NCBI RefSeq assembly: GCF_009208105.1
Contig: NZ_WFKL01000001.1
Coordinates: 1,984,001-2,048,000 of the forward strand
Direction of reading: 5' to 3'
From: Rouxiella sp. S1S-2
GTDB lineage: Bacteria; Pseudomonadota; Gammaproteobacteria; Enterobacterales; Enterobacteriaceae
Length of the DNA: 64,000 nucleotides
Shown: positions 46,733 through 55,449 of the stretch, piece by piece
Position numbering within the stretch: position 1 is the stretch's first letter
Layout of the letters: every line of letters begins with the position of its first letter
Translations under genes and position numbers: made by a program
Notes under the pieces: generated by a model
Database searches by the model: none
The model's input: only the letters and a program-made list of their open reading frames with translations
Told to the model about the DNA's origin: nothing

Positions 46733-46733
46733 C

Positions 46734-48296
46734 TTAAAACACCTCTTTAACATGATGGGCTGTGGCGATGGCGCGCAGCACGGCACGGGCTTTATTACGG
46801 GTTTCGTCTGCTTCGGCCTGCGGTACAGAATCCAGTACCACGCCGCCGCCTGCCTGCACGGTAGCAATACCGTCTTCAACGTAGGCAGAGCGAATAACGA
46901 TGCAGGTGTCGAGGTCGCCGTGGGCGGTTAAATAGCCGACGGCACCGCCGTAGCTGCCGCGGCGAGAGCCTTCAGATTCTGCAATCAGCTGCATGGCGCG
47001 CACTTTTGGCGCGCCGGTCAGTGTGCCCATGTTCATCACCGCCTGATAGGCATGCAACACGTCGAGGTCGGCGCGCAGAGTGCCCACTACGCGAGAAACC
47101 AGATGCATAACCACGGAATAGCGGTCAACCTTAGTCAGGTCGGCGACGTAGCGGCTGCCGGGTTCGCAGATGCGCGCTAAGTCATTTCGCGCCAAGTCAA
47201 CCAGCATTAAATGTTCGGCCAGCTCTTTGTGGTCGGTGCGCATTTCGAGTTCGATGCGGCTGTCGAGGTCGGCATCCAGAGAACCATCTGCGCGGCGTCC
47301 GCGAGGGCGAGTCCCGGCGATAGGGTAGATTTCAATCTGACGGCTGGTGGCTTCATACTTCAGCGCGCTCTCAGGCGAGGCGCCAAAAAGAGTGAAATCG
47401 TTATCCTGCATGAAGAACATATAAGGACTTGGGTTGCTATTCTTCAGTGTTTCATAGGCCGCCAGCGGAGCAGGGCAAGGCAAGGAGAAGCGGCGTGAAG
47501 GCACGACCTGGAAGATTTCTCCTGCGCGAATCGCCACTTTCATCTGCTCAACGACGCCGCCAAATACCTCATCACTCTGATTGCAGCTTAGCTGCATGTT
47601 TTGAACAGTTTGCTGAGGGATGTCGTGTGGAGGCTGCTGTAACTGGTGCTGCAACTGCTCAAGGCGCTCAACCAGACGCTGTTTTTCATCCTGATTAGGC
47701 GTAAACAGGCTGGCCTGTAGACGGCTGGTGCGTTTCTGATGGTCGAGCACCAGCAGCGTTTCTGCCAGATAGAAGCAGAAGTCTGGGCAACGCTGATCGG
47801 CGCGCAGCTGAGGCAAATCTTCAAAGCCTGCAACCAAATCATAGGCAAACAGGCCGCCTAGGAACATAGCTTCGCGTTCTTCTACAGGCGACTCAACCAG
47901 ATTCAGCACATTGCGTAGCGCGTCGAATACAGATTTGGAACGCAGGCGCGCGTCTTCATCCTGTAGGGTATCGATAACCGGGAAGGTCAGTTCACGGCCG
48001 TTGGGACGTGCGGTATTAATGACGTCTTCCGGCAGTGAAGCATCCAGCAGCGGCAGCAGAGAGGCACCGTTGACGGTCAGCGCCTGAATGTTTACCACGC
48101 GACCCATAGCCGTGATGCGCAGGGCACTGTCAACAATCAGCAGACTCTTAAGGCTTTGTTTAGTATTGATTTCTGCACTTTCTAGCAGCAACGTAGCGGG
48201 GCGTGCACCGCACAGTTGGTGGAAAATTGCTGTCGGATCACCACGGTGACTTCCTTGTGATGTCAACAGTTCCAGTTTATGTCGTTGATTACTCAT
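46734..48296 (-). CDS. trpE: Anthranilate synthase component I
   Basis: A 520-residue chorismate-binding enzyme making anthranilate from chorismate with ammonia from TrpG. The N-terminal LLLESAEI stretch (near residues 35-42) belongs to the tryptophan feedback site. The C-terminal chorismate domain has [55 protein letters not shown] and [20 protein letters not shown]. It is the first structural gene of the trp operon, about 20 bases after the attenuator. Confidence 0.97.
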   Translation of the reverse strand: MSNQRHKLELLTSQGSHRGDPTAIFHQLCGARPATLLLESAEINTKQSLKSLLIVDSALRITAMGRVVNIQALTVNGASLLPLLDASLPEDVINTARPNGRELTFPVIDTLQDEDARLRSKSVFDALRNVLNLVESPVEEREAMFLGGLFAYDLVAGFEDLPQLRADQRCPDFCFYLAETLLVLDHQKRTSRLQASLFTPNQDEKQRLVERLEQLQHQLQQPPHDIPQQTVQNMQLSCNQSDEVFGGVVEQMKVAIRAGEIFQVVPSRRFSLPCPAPLAAYETLKNSNPSPYMFFMQDNDFTLFGASPESALKYEATSRQIEIYPIAGTRPRGRRADGSLDADLDSRIELEMRTDHKELAEHLMLVDLARNDLARICEPGSRYVADLTKVDRYSVVMHLVSRVVGTLRADLDVLHAYQAVMNMGTLTGAPKVRAMQLIAESEGSRRGSYGGAVGYLTAHGDLDTCIVIRSAYVEDGIATVQAGGGVVLDSVPQAEADETRNKARAVLRAIATAHHVKEVF

Positions 48297-48317
48297 GATT
48301 ATTCCTAAAATTTATCC

Positions 48318-48343
48318 ACAAAAAAGCCCGCATTATGCGGGCT
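48318..48343 (-). terminator. trp attenuator terminator
   Basis: On the minus strand, AGCCCGC-N5-GCGGGCT is followed by TTTTTTG, located between trpL and trpE. This is the terminator hairpin of classical trp attenuation, formed when the leader ribosome does not stall. Confidence 0.95.
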
Positions 48344-48380
48344 TCGGGTATCTGCAGCGTCTGACGACAGCTATGCGCAA

Positions 48381-48446
48381 TTACACCGCCCGCGAAGGGG
48401 AGGCGCGCCACCAGCTGTTTGAAGAAGTCATGTTATTTTTCATCAT
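48381..48446 (-). CDS. trpL: trp operon leader peptide
   Basis: A short minus-strand frame reads MKNNMTSSNSWWRASPSRAV (one Met more if the first of two ATGs is used). The tandem tryptophan codons at 48413-48408 act as the sensor: ribosome stalling there under Trp starvation favours the antiterminator over the hairpin at 48325-48343. AAGAG lies upstream. The WWRAS...RAV ending resembles the Serratia leader I recall. Confidence 0.93.
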   Translation of the reverse strand: MMKNNMTSSNSWWRASPSRAV

Positions 48447-48507
48447 CAGTCGCTCTTGTGAGTTGTGCTTGCCTGAATTCGGTTGTCACAGTCTCCTGTG
48501 AACTTAC

Positions 48508-48541
48508 GTACTAGTTAACTAGTTCATGGGTCTAAAGTCAA
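48508..48541 (-). promoter_or_regulatory. trp promoter and TrpR operator
   Basis: On the minus strand, -35 TTGACT (48541-48536), a 17-bp spacer and -10 TTAACT (48518-48513). The perfect palindrome ACTAGTTAACTAGT (48510-48523) covers the -10 and equals the E. coli trp operator core. TrpR with tryptophan would block initiation. Confidence 0.95.
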
Positions 48542-48657
48542 CCTTCTTTTTCAGTATTCTCACGATTTAAACCGTAATGCCAGATTGCGGTAACCCCAAT
48601 GTGGCTTACGGGTTATGATAGTGGCAGTTTTCTATAATAGGTTTATCCGCAATTACT

Positions 48658-49527
48658 ATGACTTCCAGCTTATCCGACAATCCTGCATTCACACTTTATG
48701 ACTTGCACAGCCACACTACCGCATCTGACGGTTACCTGACACCCGAGGAGCTGGTGGCGCGGGCAGTAGAAATGCGCGTCGGCGTTTTAGCGATTACCGA
48801 TCACGATAATACCGACGGTTTGGCGCGGGCGGCGGCGGCAATCGCCGAGCAGACATTGCCGCTACAGCTGATTAACGGCGTTGAAATCTCGACCCTGTGG
48901 GAGAACCACGAGATCCATATTGTTGGCCTGCGCATTGACCCGGAACATCCGGCGATGGTCGCGTTGCTTAAAAAACAGGCACAGCTGCGCGTTGAGCGGG
49001 CGCAGGAAATTGGCCGTCGATTGGCAAAGGCGCGCATTGAAGGTGCATGGGAAGGGGCACTGCGTCATGCCAACGGCGGCGCAGTAACGCGTGCGCACTT
49101 TGCTCGTTATTTGGTTGAGATAGGCGCGGCCGACAATATCGCCAAAGTATTCAAAAAGTATCTCGCAAAGGGCAATACCGGCTACGTTCCGCCTCAGTGG
49201 TGTACAATAGAAGAAGCGATTGATGTGATTCATCAATCTGGCGGCCAGGCCGTCGTCGCACATCCGGGGCGATATGAGCTGTCAACCAAGTGGCTCAAGC
49301 GGCTGCTTGCCTATTTTGCCGCACAGGGTGGCGATGCGATGGAAGTTGCGCAATGTCAGCAGGCGCCGCACGAGCGCACGCAGCACGCGGCATTTGCCCG
49401 AGATTATAATTTACTGGCGTCGCAGGGTTCCGATTTTCATCAACCCTGCTCGTGGATAGAGCTGGGCCGCAAGCTTTGGCTGCCGGCCGGGGTAGAGCCG
49501 GTGTGGCGCGATTGGCCGACCTGCTGA
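48658..49527 (+). CDS. rnm: RNase AM (YciV), PHP-domain 5'-3' exonuclease
   Basis: A 289-residue PHP-family metal phosphoesterase. The first metal site is LHSHTTASDG (residues 17-26), with ITDHDNTDGL near 46 and later metal ligands in VVAHPGRYELS and ASQGSDFHQP. In E. coli the enzyme acts on 5'-nucleotides of short RNAs and on 5' maturation of rRNAs. It is divergent from the trp operon, as in E. coli, and 45 bp upstream of yciO. Confidence 0.93.
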   Translation: MTSSLSDNPAFTLYDLHSHTTASDGYLTPEELVARAVEMRVGVLAITDHDNTDGLARAAAAIAEQTLPLQLINGVEISTLWENHEIHIVGLRIDPEHPAMVALLKKQAQLRVERAQEIGRRLAKARIEGAWEGALRHANGGAVTRAHFARYLVEIGAADNIAKVFKKYLAKGNTGYVPPQWCTIEEAIDVIHQSGGQAVVAHPGRYELSTKWLKRLLAYFAAQGGDAMEVAQCQQAPHERTQHAAFARDYNLLASQGSDFHQPCSWIELGRKLWLPAGVEPVWRDWPTC

Positions 49528-49572
49528 ACGGGTTATATTGCACTCGCCAACAAGGAGTAAAGAGGATTTATT

Positions 49573-50193
49573 ATGAGTCAGTACTTTTATATCCATCCAG
49601 AAAATCCGCAGCCACGCCTGATTAACCAGGCAGTGGATATGCTGCGCAAAGGGTCGGTAATTGTTTACCCGACCGATTCCGGTTACGCCTTGGGCTGCCG
49701 TCTTGAAGACAAAGCCTCTATGGAGCGTATCTGCCGCATTCGCCAGCTTGACGGTAACCACAACTTTACTTTGGTGTGCCGCGACTTGTCTGAACTGTCG
49801 ACCTATGCTTATGTTGATAATACCGCCTTTCGTTTAATCAAAAACAACACGCCGGGTAATTACACCTTTATTCTGAAAGCGACCAAAGAAGTGCCGCGTC
49901 GCCTGATGAGTGAAAAGCGTAAAACGATTGGCCTGCGCGTGCCTTCAAATCCGATAGCGTTGGCGCTGCTCGACGTGCTGGGTGAGCCGTTGATGTCGAC
50001 CACCCTGATGCTGCCCGGCAATGATTTCGCCGAGTCAGATCCTGAAGAGATCAAAGATTCTATCGGTAAACTGGTTGATTTGATTATTGATGGTGGTTCG
50101 CTGGGTCAACAACCTACCACGGTCATTGATTTAACTGACTCAGTGCCTGAAGTCGTGCGCGAAGGAGCAGGCGACCCCGCGCCGTTCCGCTAA
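49573..50193 (+). CDS. yciO: YciO, Sua5/YrdC-family protein
   Basis: A 206-residue protein of the TsaC/Sua5/YrdC fold. Features: RKGSVIVYPTDSGYALGCRLEDK near residues 29-51, KNNTPGNYTFILKATKEVPRR, and TIGLRVPSNPIALALLDVLGEP LMSTT-like region. Family members make threonylcarbamoyl-AMP for tRNA t6A, while YciO itself has weak activity and an uncertain role. GGAG-containing sequence is upstream of the ATG. It ends at a strong terminator, then the acquired cluster begins. Confidence 0.94.
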   Translation: MSQYFYIHPENPQPRLINQAVDMLRKGSVIVYPTDSGYALGCRLEDKASMERICRIRQLDGNHNFTLVCRDLSELSTYAYVDNTAFRLIKNNTPGNYTFILKATKEVPRRLMSEKRKTIGLRVPSNPIALALLDVLGEPLMSTTLMLPGNDFAESDPEEIKDSIGKLVDLIIDGGSLGQQPTTVIDLTDSVPEVVREGAGDPAPFR

Positions 50194-50221
50194 CATCATC
50201 CCCACGCATTAAGTGTAAGGG

Positions 50222-50256
50222 CGGGCAGTCATTAAATGTGACTGCCCGTTTTATTT
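50222..50256 (+). terminator. Intrinsic terminator after yciO
   Basis: Perfect 10-bp stem CGGGCAGTCA/TGACTGCCCG with a 7-base loop and tail TTTTATTT. It separates yciO transcription from the cluster downstream. Confidence 0.88.
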
Positions 50257-50445
50257 ACTGTGTTTTAAACATCGTGTTTTTTCTGTGTGCGGTTAATTCC
50301 GAGCACTGAACTGGTGCGTGCTGCGTATTAATAGTGCAAAAAAACCCCTTCATTGTTTCATTTCCTACTCCACTTCGAAGCTTCATCCCCAGTGATTCCG
50401 CTTACATTATCGTCTTTAAAGAAATTGGCATCGTGCTTGCATTGG

Positions 50446-50457
50446 TTGTACATACAA
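50446..50457. promoter_or_regulatory. Candidate HutC-type operator of the betaine cluster
   Basis: The perfect palindrome TTGTA-CA-TACAA lies 79 bp before the transporter ATG. It fits the HutC-subfamily half-site layout (GT-N4-AC) and contains GTACATAC. A related half site TACATGT follows at 50463-50469. A -35-like TTGGCA at 50425-50430 and -10-like TACATA at 50449-50454 would place the palindrome over the -10. The HutC-type gene at 58384 is the obvious candidate regulator. The rest of the 342-bp yciO-cluster gap, apart from the yciO terminator, shows nothing else. Confidence 0.6.
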
Positions 50458-50535
50458 GTTAGTACATGTCAGGTCTGCATGATGATGGGATGCAGGTGCC
50501 CTGTTAAAACACTCCGTAATGTGGTTGGAAACTTA

Positions 50536-51630
50536 ATGATTTCATTTGAGAACATAAGCAAATTTTACCCAGACGGTACGGTGGCGGTAGACCGGCTGTC
50601 GTTCAGCGCCCCGACGGCAAAAATCACCATGCTGGTAGGGCCTTCGGGATGCGGCAAAACGACCTCACTTCGGATGATCAACCGATTAATCGAGCCTTCT
50701 TCTGGATCTATTTTGCTTAACGGTCAATCAACGGCGGGGATGGACCTGGTTAAACTTCGGCGCAAGATTGGTTATGTCATTCAGAATGCCGGTCTGTTTC
50801 CCCACAAAACGGTTCAAGACAACATTGCCGTCACTGCGCTGCTCAACGGGGCAACGCGGCAGGCGGCGCGTAAAAAGTCCCTGGAGCTTTTAGAGCTGGT
50901 GGGACTTTCAACCGCAATGGCAGAACGCTATCCGTGGCAGTTATCCGGTGGTCAGCAGCAAAGGGTAGGCGTGGCACGCGCACTGGCTTCAGATCCTGAG
51001 TTTATGCTGATGGACGAGCCTTTTAGCGCCGTCGACCCAGTGGTGCGTGAGCAGCTACAGGACGAGTTTTTACGTTTGCAGCGTGAAATCGGTAAAACAA
51101 TCATCATGGTGACTCATGATATTGATGAAGCGATGAAATTAGGCGATCAGGTCGCGGTATTTCGACCGGGAGGTCGTCTGGCACAGATTGCCGCGCCGGT
51201 TAAGCTGTTAAATGAGCCTGAAGATACCTTTATTGCAGACTTTATCGGTCGCGATCGCGGCTACCGTAAACTGTCTTTTGACGCTATTCCTGAAAATATC
51301 CGGCTCAATAAAGAGAAGATGATTACGACAGGATTTTCGGTCAGCGATGCGAAAGCAATCGCGGGTCATGAACAGTGGGTTTTAGTGGTCGAGAATAATA
51401 TTCCACTTGGCTGGTTTGACGTTAACAGTAATAAACTGACCGTTGAAGCCGAAGATATTAATCTTGGCAGCACCTTTGCCCCAAAAAATGGCACTTTGCG
51501 GCAATTAATGGATTCAATACTCAGCTCCCCCTGCCACCGAGGTATTGTTGTTGATGAAAATCAGCGATTTATCGGTACGGCCAATATTGAGCAGGCATTT
51601 TCGCTTTCTCACTCGTCTAATGTGAGGTAA
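50536..51630 (+). CDS. Quaternary-amine-type ABC importer ATPase
   Basis: A 364-residue ATPase of the ProV/OpuCA type. Walker A GPSGCGKTT at residues 35-43, signature LSGGQ at 136-140, Walker B FMLMDEPFSAVDP, H-loop MVTHDIDEA. The C-terminal ~100 residues (from about 255) form one or two weak CBS-like units (QWVLVVENNIPLGWFDV and CHRGIVVDENQRFIGT), as in osmoprotectant ATPases. I chose the ATG at 50536 (MISFENISKF), because codons upstream of it have no homology and cross the promoter. It is the first gene of the cluster, with its permease starting 4 bp after the stop. Confidence 0.88.
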   Translation: MISFENISKFYPDGTVAVDRLSFSAPTAKITMLVGPSGCGKTTSLRMINRLIEPSSGSILLNGQSTAGMDLVKLRRKIGYVIQNAGLFPHKTVQDNIAVTALLNGATRQAARKKSLELLELVGLSTAMAERYPWQLSGGQQQRVGVARALASDPEFMLMDEPFSAVDPVVREQLQDEFLRLQREIGKTIIMVTHDIDEAMKLGDQVAVFRPGGRLAQIAAPVKLLNEPEDTFIADFIGRDRGYRKLSFDAIPENIRLNKEKMITTGFSVSDAKAIAGHEQWVLVVENNIPLGWFDVNSNKLTVEAEDINLGSTFAPKNGTLRQLMDSILSSPCHRGIVVDENQRFIGTANIEQAFSLSHSSNVR

Positions 51631-51634
51631 CGCC

Positions 51635-52285
51635 ATGCGCTTCGATTGGTTGTTTGAGCAAAGGGACAATATATTAACGCTGCTGGGATGGCATATCTAT
51701 TTGTCTCTCGTTCCGGTATTAATCGGCCTGGCTTTGGCTATTCCGGTGGGTGGATTGCTTCAACGCTGCGGGAAATTTAAAGACGGCATTCTTAATATCA
51801 TCGGGCTACTGTATACCCTTCCTTCTCTGGCCTTATTTGTATTACTGCCGGGCCTGCTAGGCACCAAAATTCTCGATACCATCAACGTGGTCGTCGCATT
51901 AACAATTTATGCCTTTGCACTATTGATTCGCACCGTCTGTGACGGCCTGGACTCCGTGCCGCCAGAAACGCATCAGGCGGCGATCGCGATGGGATACCGT
52001 CCCGTGCAGCGGTTTATCAGCGTTGAACTGCCGTTGGCGGTGCCGGTGATTGCAGCGGGCATGCGGGTGGTCGTGGTGTCTAACGTCAGTATCGTATCAA
52101 TTTCGGCGCTGGTCGGCATGCCACAGCTGGGCGCGTTATTTACTCAGGGTTTTCAACTGCATTTCTTGACGCCGATTATCGCCGGTATTTTTTTGTGCAT
52201 TCTGTTGGCTTTGCTGCTGGACAACCTTGTCCTGCGCACCGGCAATAAAATGACCCGCTGGCAACCGAAAAGGAGTGCAAAATGA
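51635..52285 (+). CDS. Quaternary-amine-type ABC permease 1
   Basis: A 216-residue permease of the OpuCB/YehW class with about five membrane segments (18-40, 50-75, 80-100, 140-160, 180-205). The coupling-helix region is PPETHQAAIAMGYRPVQRF near residue 110, typical of glycine-betaine/carnitine/choline permeases. It lacks a fused binding domain, unlike the EgtU/OpuCB-C fusions. The start is 4 bp after the ATPase stop, and the end overlaps permease 2 by four bases. Confidence 0.88.
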   Translation: MRFDWLFEQRDNILTLLGWHIYLSLVPVLIGLALAIPVGGLLQRCGKFKDGILNIIGLLYTLPSLALFVLLPGLLGTKILDTINVVVALTIYAFALLIRTVCDGLDSVPPETHQAAIAMGYRPVQRFISVELPLAVPVIAAGMRVVVVSNVSIVSISALVGMPQLGALFTQGFQLHFLTPIIAGIFLCILLALLLDNLVLRTGNKMTRWQPKRSAK

Positions 52286-52989
52286 TTAACTGGCTGCTCG
52301 ACTCTGCGCATTGGTTAAATGACGACGGGTTATTAATGCTTATTTTGCAGCACCTGATTTATAGCGTTGAGGCGTTGGCCGTGGCGGTCATTATTGCCTT
52401 TCCCGTCGGCTGTTATGTTGGCCACACCGGCAAAGGAGCCACTGTATTAATTGGCAGTGCCAATGCTATGCGGGCGTTGCCATCATTTGGTCTTATTATT
52501 CTGCTGGTGATTATATTTGGTCCAGTGTTTGAATCGGATCTGGCCTTTATTATCCCGTGTCTTATTGTACTGATTGTGCTCGCGCTACCGCCGATAATGA
52601 TGGGGGTGTACTCCGGTATTAGGGCTATTGATCCCTCAATAATTGACGCCGCCATTGGCATGGGCTATTCACCGTGGAAATTACTGCTGACGGTTGAAAT
52701 TCCCTGTGCGCTGGCGCTCATATTATCCGGCATTAGAAGTGCTGCATTACAAATAATCTCGACGGCCACCATCGCCGCGTATGTTTCTCTCGGCGGCTTA
52801 GGACGTCTGATTATTGACGGTCGCGCCCAGAATGATTACCCGCAAATGGTTTCGGGTGCCGTAATGGTTGGAATTTTAGCGTTACTGGTTGATGTTTTAT
52901 TCTCTTTTTTAATTCGTTTAATGGTCTCACCAGGAATACGGCAGCGGCAACGCCGTCGTCGGAAAGCCCCTTCTTTATCGAACAGTTAA
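52282..52989 (+). CDS. Quaternary-amine-type ABC permease 2
   Basis: A 235-residue permease of the OpuCD/YehY class, partner of the preceding one. Membrane segments near 12-40, 52-75, 80-105, 140-165 and 190-215. The coupling loop DPSIIDAAIGMGYSPWKLLL is near residue 115, followed by EIPCALALILSGIRSAALQII. It starts in an ATGA overlap. The C-terminus is a strongly basic tail (RQRQRRRRK). Two distinct permeases plus a separate binding protein give a four-gene Opu-type importer. Confidence 0.88.
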   Translation: MINWLLDSAHWLNDDGLLMLILQHLIYSVEALAVAVIIAFPVGCYVGHTGKGATVLIGSANAMRALPSFGLIILLVIIFGPVFESDLAFIIPCLIVLIVLALPPIMMGVYSGIRAIDPSIIDAAIGMGYSPWKLLLTVEIPCALALILSGIRSAALQIISTATIAAYVSLGGLGRLIIDGRAQNDYPQMVSGAVMVGILALLVDVLFSFLIRLMVSPGIRQRQRRRRKAPSLSNS

Positions 52990-53023
52990 TCCATCTAATA
53001 ATTCATTATCGGAGCCTGACAAA

Positions 53024-53908
53024 ATGAAATTGAAAAATTTGCTCACCGTTGCACTGTTCTCAGCCGTTGTCGTTCATGCCCCGGCAGTTTTTGCTGCTGA
53101 AGCCACAGACACAATAATCATTGGTTCAGCGGACTTCCCGGAAAGCCAGCTGATTGCCATCATTTATCAGCAAGCGCTGGCAGCTAAACACGTGAAAGTA
53201 GAAACCAAGCTAAACATCGGCAGCCGTGAAGTGTACATGCCTGCGCTGCTCGACGGGTCGATTAATCTGATCCCCGAATACAGCGGCGCAACGCTGAGCT
53301 ATCTCGACGAGAAAGCGCAGGCGCATGCTCCTGAAGACGTGGCGGCCGCGCTGGCGAAAGCGTTGCCCGCAAAAATAAAAATGCTCGAGATTTCTACAGC
53401 CCAAGACAGCGATGTGCTGGCCGTCACCGAGAAAACGGCGAAGAAATTTAATCTGAAAGACATCAGTGATTTGTCTCCGGTTGCTAAAACCCTCGTGCTG
53501 GGTGGTCCGGCAGAGTGGAAAACCCGTCGTGAAGGTGTGAAGGGGCTGAACGAAGTCTACGGCCTTACTTTTAAAAATTTTAAAATTCTCGACGTTGCGG
53601 GCCCGCTTACCCTGTCAGCACTGACCAATAATCAGATTCAGGCGGCGGATATGACCTCAACCGACCCTGCGATGAAAACGAAAAATCTGGTGGCATTGAC
53701 CGATTCCAAACACCTGTTCCCTGCGCAAAACATCGTCCCTTTGATTGCCAAAGACAAAGACAGCGCTGTGGTGGAACAAACCCTTAACGCCGTTTCCAAA
53801 CAGTTGACCACCAGCGACCTGATCGACATGAACGGCAAGCTGGCTAATTTCGTGAGCGTCGACGTCGTCGCTAAAGAGTGGCTGACTCAACACGGTCTGG
53901 ATAAATAA
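53024..53908 (+). CDS. Periplasmic quaternary-amine-binding protein
   Basis: A 294-residue substrate-binding protein of the OpuAC/OpuCC/OsmF family (PF04069). Signal peptide to about AFA near residue 24. Family motifs GSADFPESQLIAIIYQQAL, GSREVYMPALLDGSINLIPEYSG near 65-90, and the second lobe ADMTSTDPAMKTKNLVALTD. Such proteins hold trimethylammonium groups in cation-pi cages, and related domains bind ergothioneine in EgtU. The cage residues cannot be fixed by eye. The stop overlaps the lyase ATG by one base (TAATG), linking transport to catabolism. Confidence 0.88.
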   Translation: MKLKNLLTVALFSAVVVHAPAVFAAEATDTIIIGSADFPESQLIAIIYQQALAAKHVKVETKLNIGSREVYMPALLDGSINLIPEYSGATLSYLDEKAQAHAPEDVAAALAKALPAKIKMLEISTAQDSDVLAVTEKTAKKFNLKDISDLSPVAKTLVLGGPAEWKTRREGVKGLNEVYGLTFKNFKILDVAGPLTLSALTNNQIQAADMTSTDPAMKTKNLVALTDSKHLFPAQNIVPLIAKDKDSAVVEQTLNAVSKQLTTSDLIDMNGKLANFVSVDVVAKEWLTQHGLDK

Positions 53909-55449
53909 TGACTCAATCCGTCACATTAGGTACCGCCGAAACCTCAGTCAGCGAGATTGCTGCAATTGCCTACGGCGCCGAGGTATTGCTTGAGGCGTCG
54001 GCATTGGATGGCATGCTGAACGTTCATGAAAAAATCCGCCAGGCAATTGCAGATAATAAAGTGATCTACGGGCTGACCACCGGCGTGGGGGATTTGGTTA
54101 CCCAGCGTTTATCCCCTGAGCAGATTTCTGGCGTTCAGCTCAACATGTTGAAAAGTCATGCCTGCGGTATTGGGCCGGTTCTGGCGCTGCACGAGGTGCG
54201 GGCGATGATGGCGGTGATGATTAAATCACTGTTGCAGGGATTTAGCGGCGTGAGTCCCTCGCTGGTGCAGACTATGGCCGAGATGCTCAACAAAGGCGTG
54301 GTTCCCTGGTCACCCGCTAAAGGGTCGGTGGGTTATCTGATAGCCACCGCGCATATCGGGCTGTCGGTGTTCGGCTATGGGAAATCATACTATCTGGGCG
54401 AACTTTTACCGGCCCGAGAGGCATTGGAGCGGGCGGGCATTGCCGTGCGCACTCCTGGCCCGCGGGAAGGGCACGCTCTGGTCAGTGGAACCTATGAAAT
54501 TACCGCGTTGGGTTGTCTGGCCGCAGAATCCTTGAGTGCACTGGTTCCAGTGGCCGATGCTGCCGGAGGCATGAGTCTTGAAGTGCTTAAAGGCAATACT
54601 CGGGGCTATGATGCGCGGCTTCATGCACTGCGCCCGCACGAGGGGCAGCATGAAACGGCACGCATACTGCGTGCTTTACTCCGCGACAGCGAGATCCTCG
54701 ACTCGTATCGCGACTTTCGGGTGCAGGATGCGCTGAGTCTGCGTTGTATTCCACAAATCCACGGCGCGGTGCGTGATGTGCTGAGCTATTGCCAGAAAAC
54801 ACTGACTACCGAGGTCAATTCAGTCACTGATAATCCGGTATTTATGATTGAAGACGGTGAACTCAACGTGTTGCCCGGCGGCAACGGACACGGCGCACCG
54901 GTGGCACTGTGTCTTGACGCGCTGGCCATTGCTATTGCACAACTGAGCACCGGTTCGCAGGCGCGGTCCGATCGCCTGACCAACAGTCATCTCAGTGGTT
55001 TGCCCGCCTTTCTCGTGGCCGACGGCGGGGCGAATTCGGGCATGATGATCCCGCCTTATGCCGCTGCGGCGCTGGCCGGTGAGAACCGTGCACTGGCGGC
55101 TCCTGCCAGCGTGCATACCGTTTCTACCTGTGCCGGACAGGAAGACCACATTTCCATGGGCGTTACGGCGGCACGCAATGCGATTGATGCCGTTGACAAT
55201 GCGATTGATATCGTGGCGATAGAAATTTTATGTGCCACACAGGCGGTGGAATTTCACCGACCGCTGCGCGCCTCTGCCGGAACTGAATTGGTGCTTGCAC
55301 TGGTTCGCCAGCGGGTGGTGTTCAGGCAAAGTGACACGGAAATGTACCCGGACATGCTGGCCGTGCGCGAGTTGATTAAGCAAGGGGACATTTATCAGGC
55401 ACTCAAACCGATTATTTTCCCGACAGCCGTCAATGGAGAATCAGCATGA
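53908..55449 (+). CDS. MIO-less histidine-ammonia-lyase homologue, probable trimethylamine lyase
   Basis: A 513-residue protein of the HAL/PAL superfamily. Conserved: YGLTTGVG with Tyr54, KSHACG with His84, QDALSLRC with Arg279 and QEDHISMG with Glu412. Yet the MIO site is gone: where HAL has GSVG-ASG-DLAPLAH, this reads GSVG-YLIATAH at residues 139-149, so the three cyclising residues are missing in frame. Other HAL active-site positions also differ: Asn of LLNGT is Ser193 (LVSGT), Tyr before SLRC is Leu276, and Phe in GNFHG is Gly327. It cannot form MIO and should not be a normal histidase. Ergothionase, a superfamily member that eliminates trimethylamine without MIO (from memory), is the best model. 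Overlaps its neighbours at both ends. Confidence 0.85.
   Translation: MTQSVTLGTAETSVSEIAAIAYGAEVLLEASALDGMLNVHEKIRQAIADNKVIYGLTTGVGDLVTQRLSPEQISGVQLNMLKSHACGIGPVLALHEVRAMMAVMIKSLLQGFSGVSPSLVQTMAEMLNKGVVPWSPAKGSVGYLIATAHIGLSVFGYGKSYYLGELLPAREALERAGIAVRTPGPREGHALVSGTYEITALGCLAAESLSALVPVADAAGGMSLEVLKGNTRGYDARLHALRPHEGQHETARILRALLRDSEILDSYRDFRVQDALSLRCIPQIHGAVRDVLSYCQKTLTTEVNSVTDNPVFMIEDGELNVLPGGNGHGAPVALCLDALAIAIAQLSTGSQARSDRLTNSHLSGLPAFLVADGGANSGMMIPPYAAAALAGENRALAAPASVHTVSTCAGQEDHISMGVTAARNAIDAVDNAIDIVAIEILCATQAVEFHRPLRASAGTELVLALVRQRVVFRQSDTEMYPDMLAVRELIKQGDIYQALKPIIFPTAVNGESA

Noticed and set aside
50353..50535. In-frame extension of the transporter ATPase to an upstream ATG
   Set aside because: The added 61 codons cross the promoter and operator, lack family similarity, and the ATG at 50536 gives the exact family N-terminus.
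53908..55449. Annotation as ordinary histidine ammonia-lyase (hutH)
   Set aside because: The Ala-Ser-Gly MIO triad is absent and three other HAL pocket residues differ. No other hut catabolic gene is nearby.
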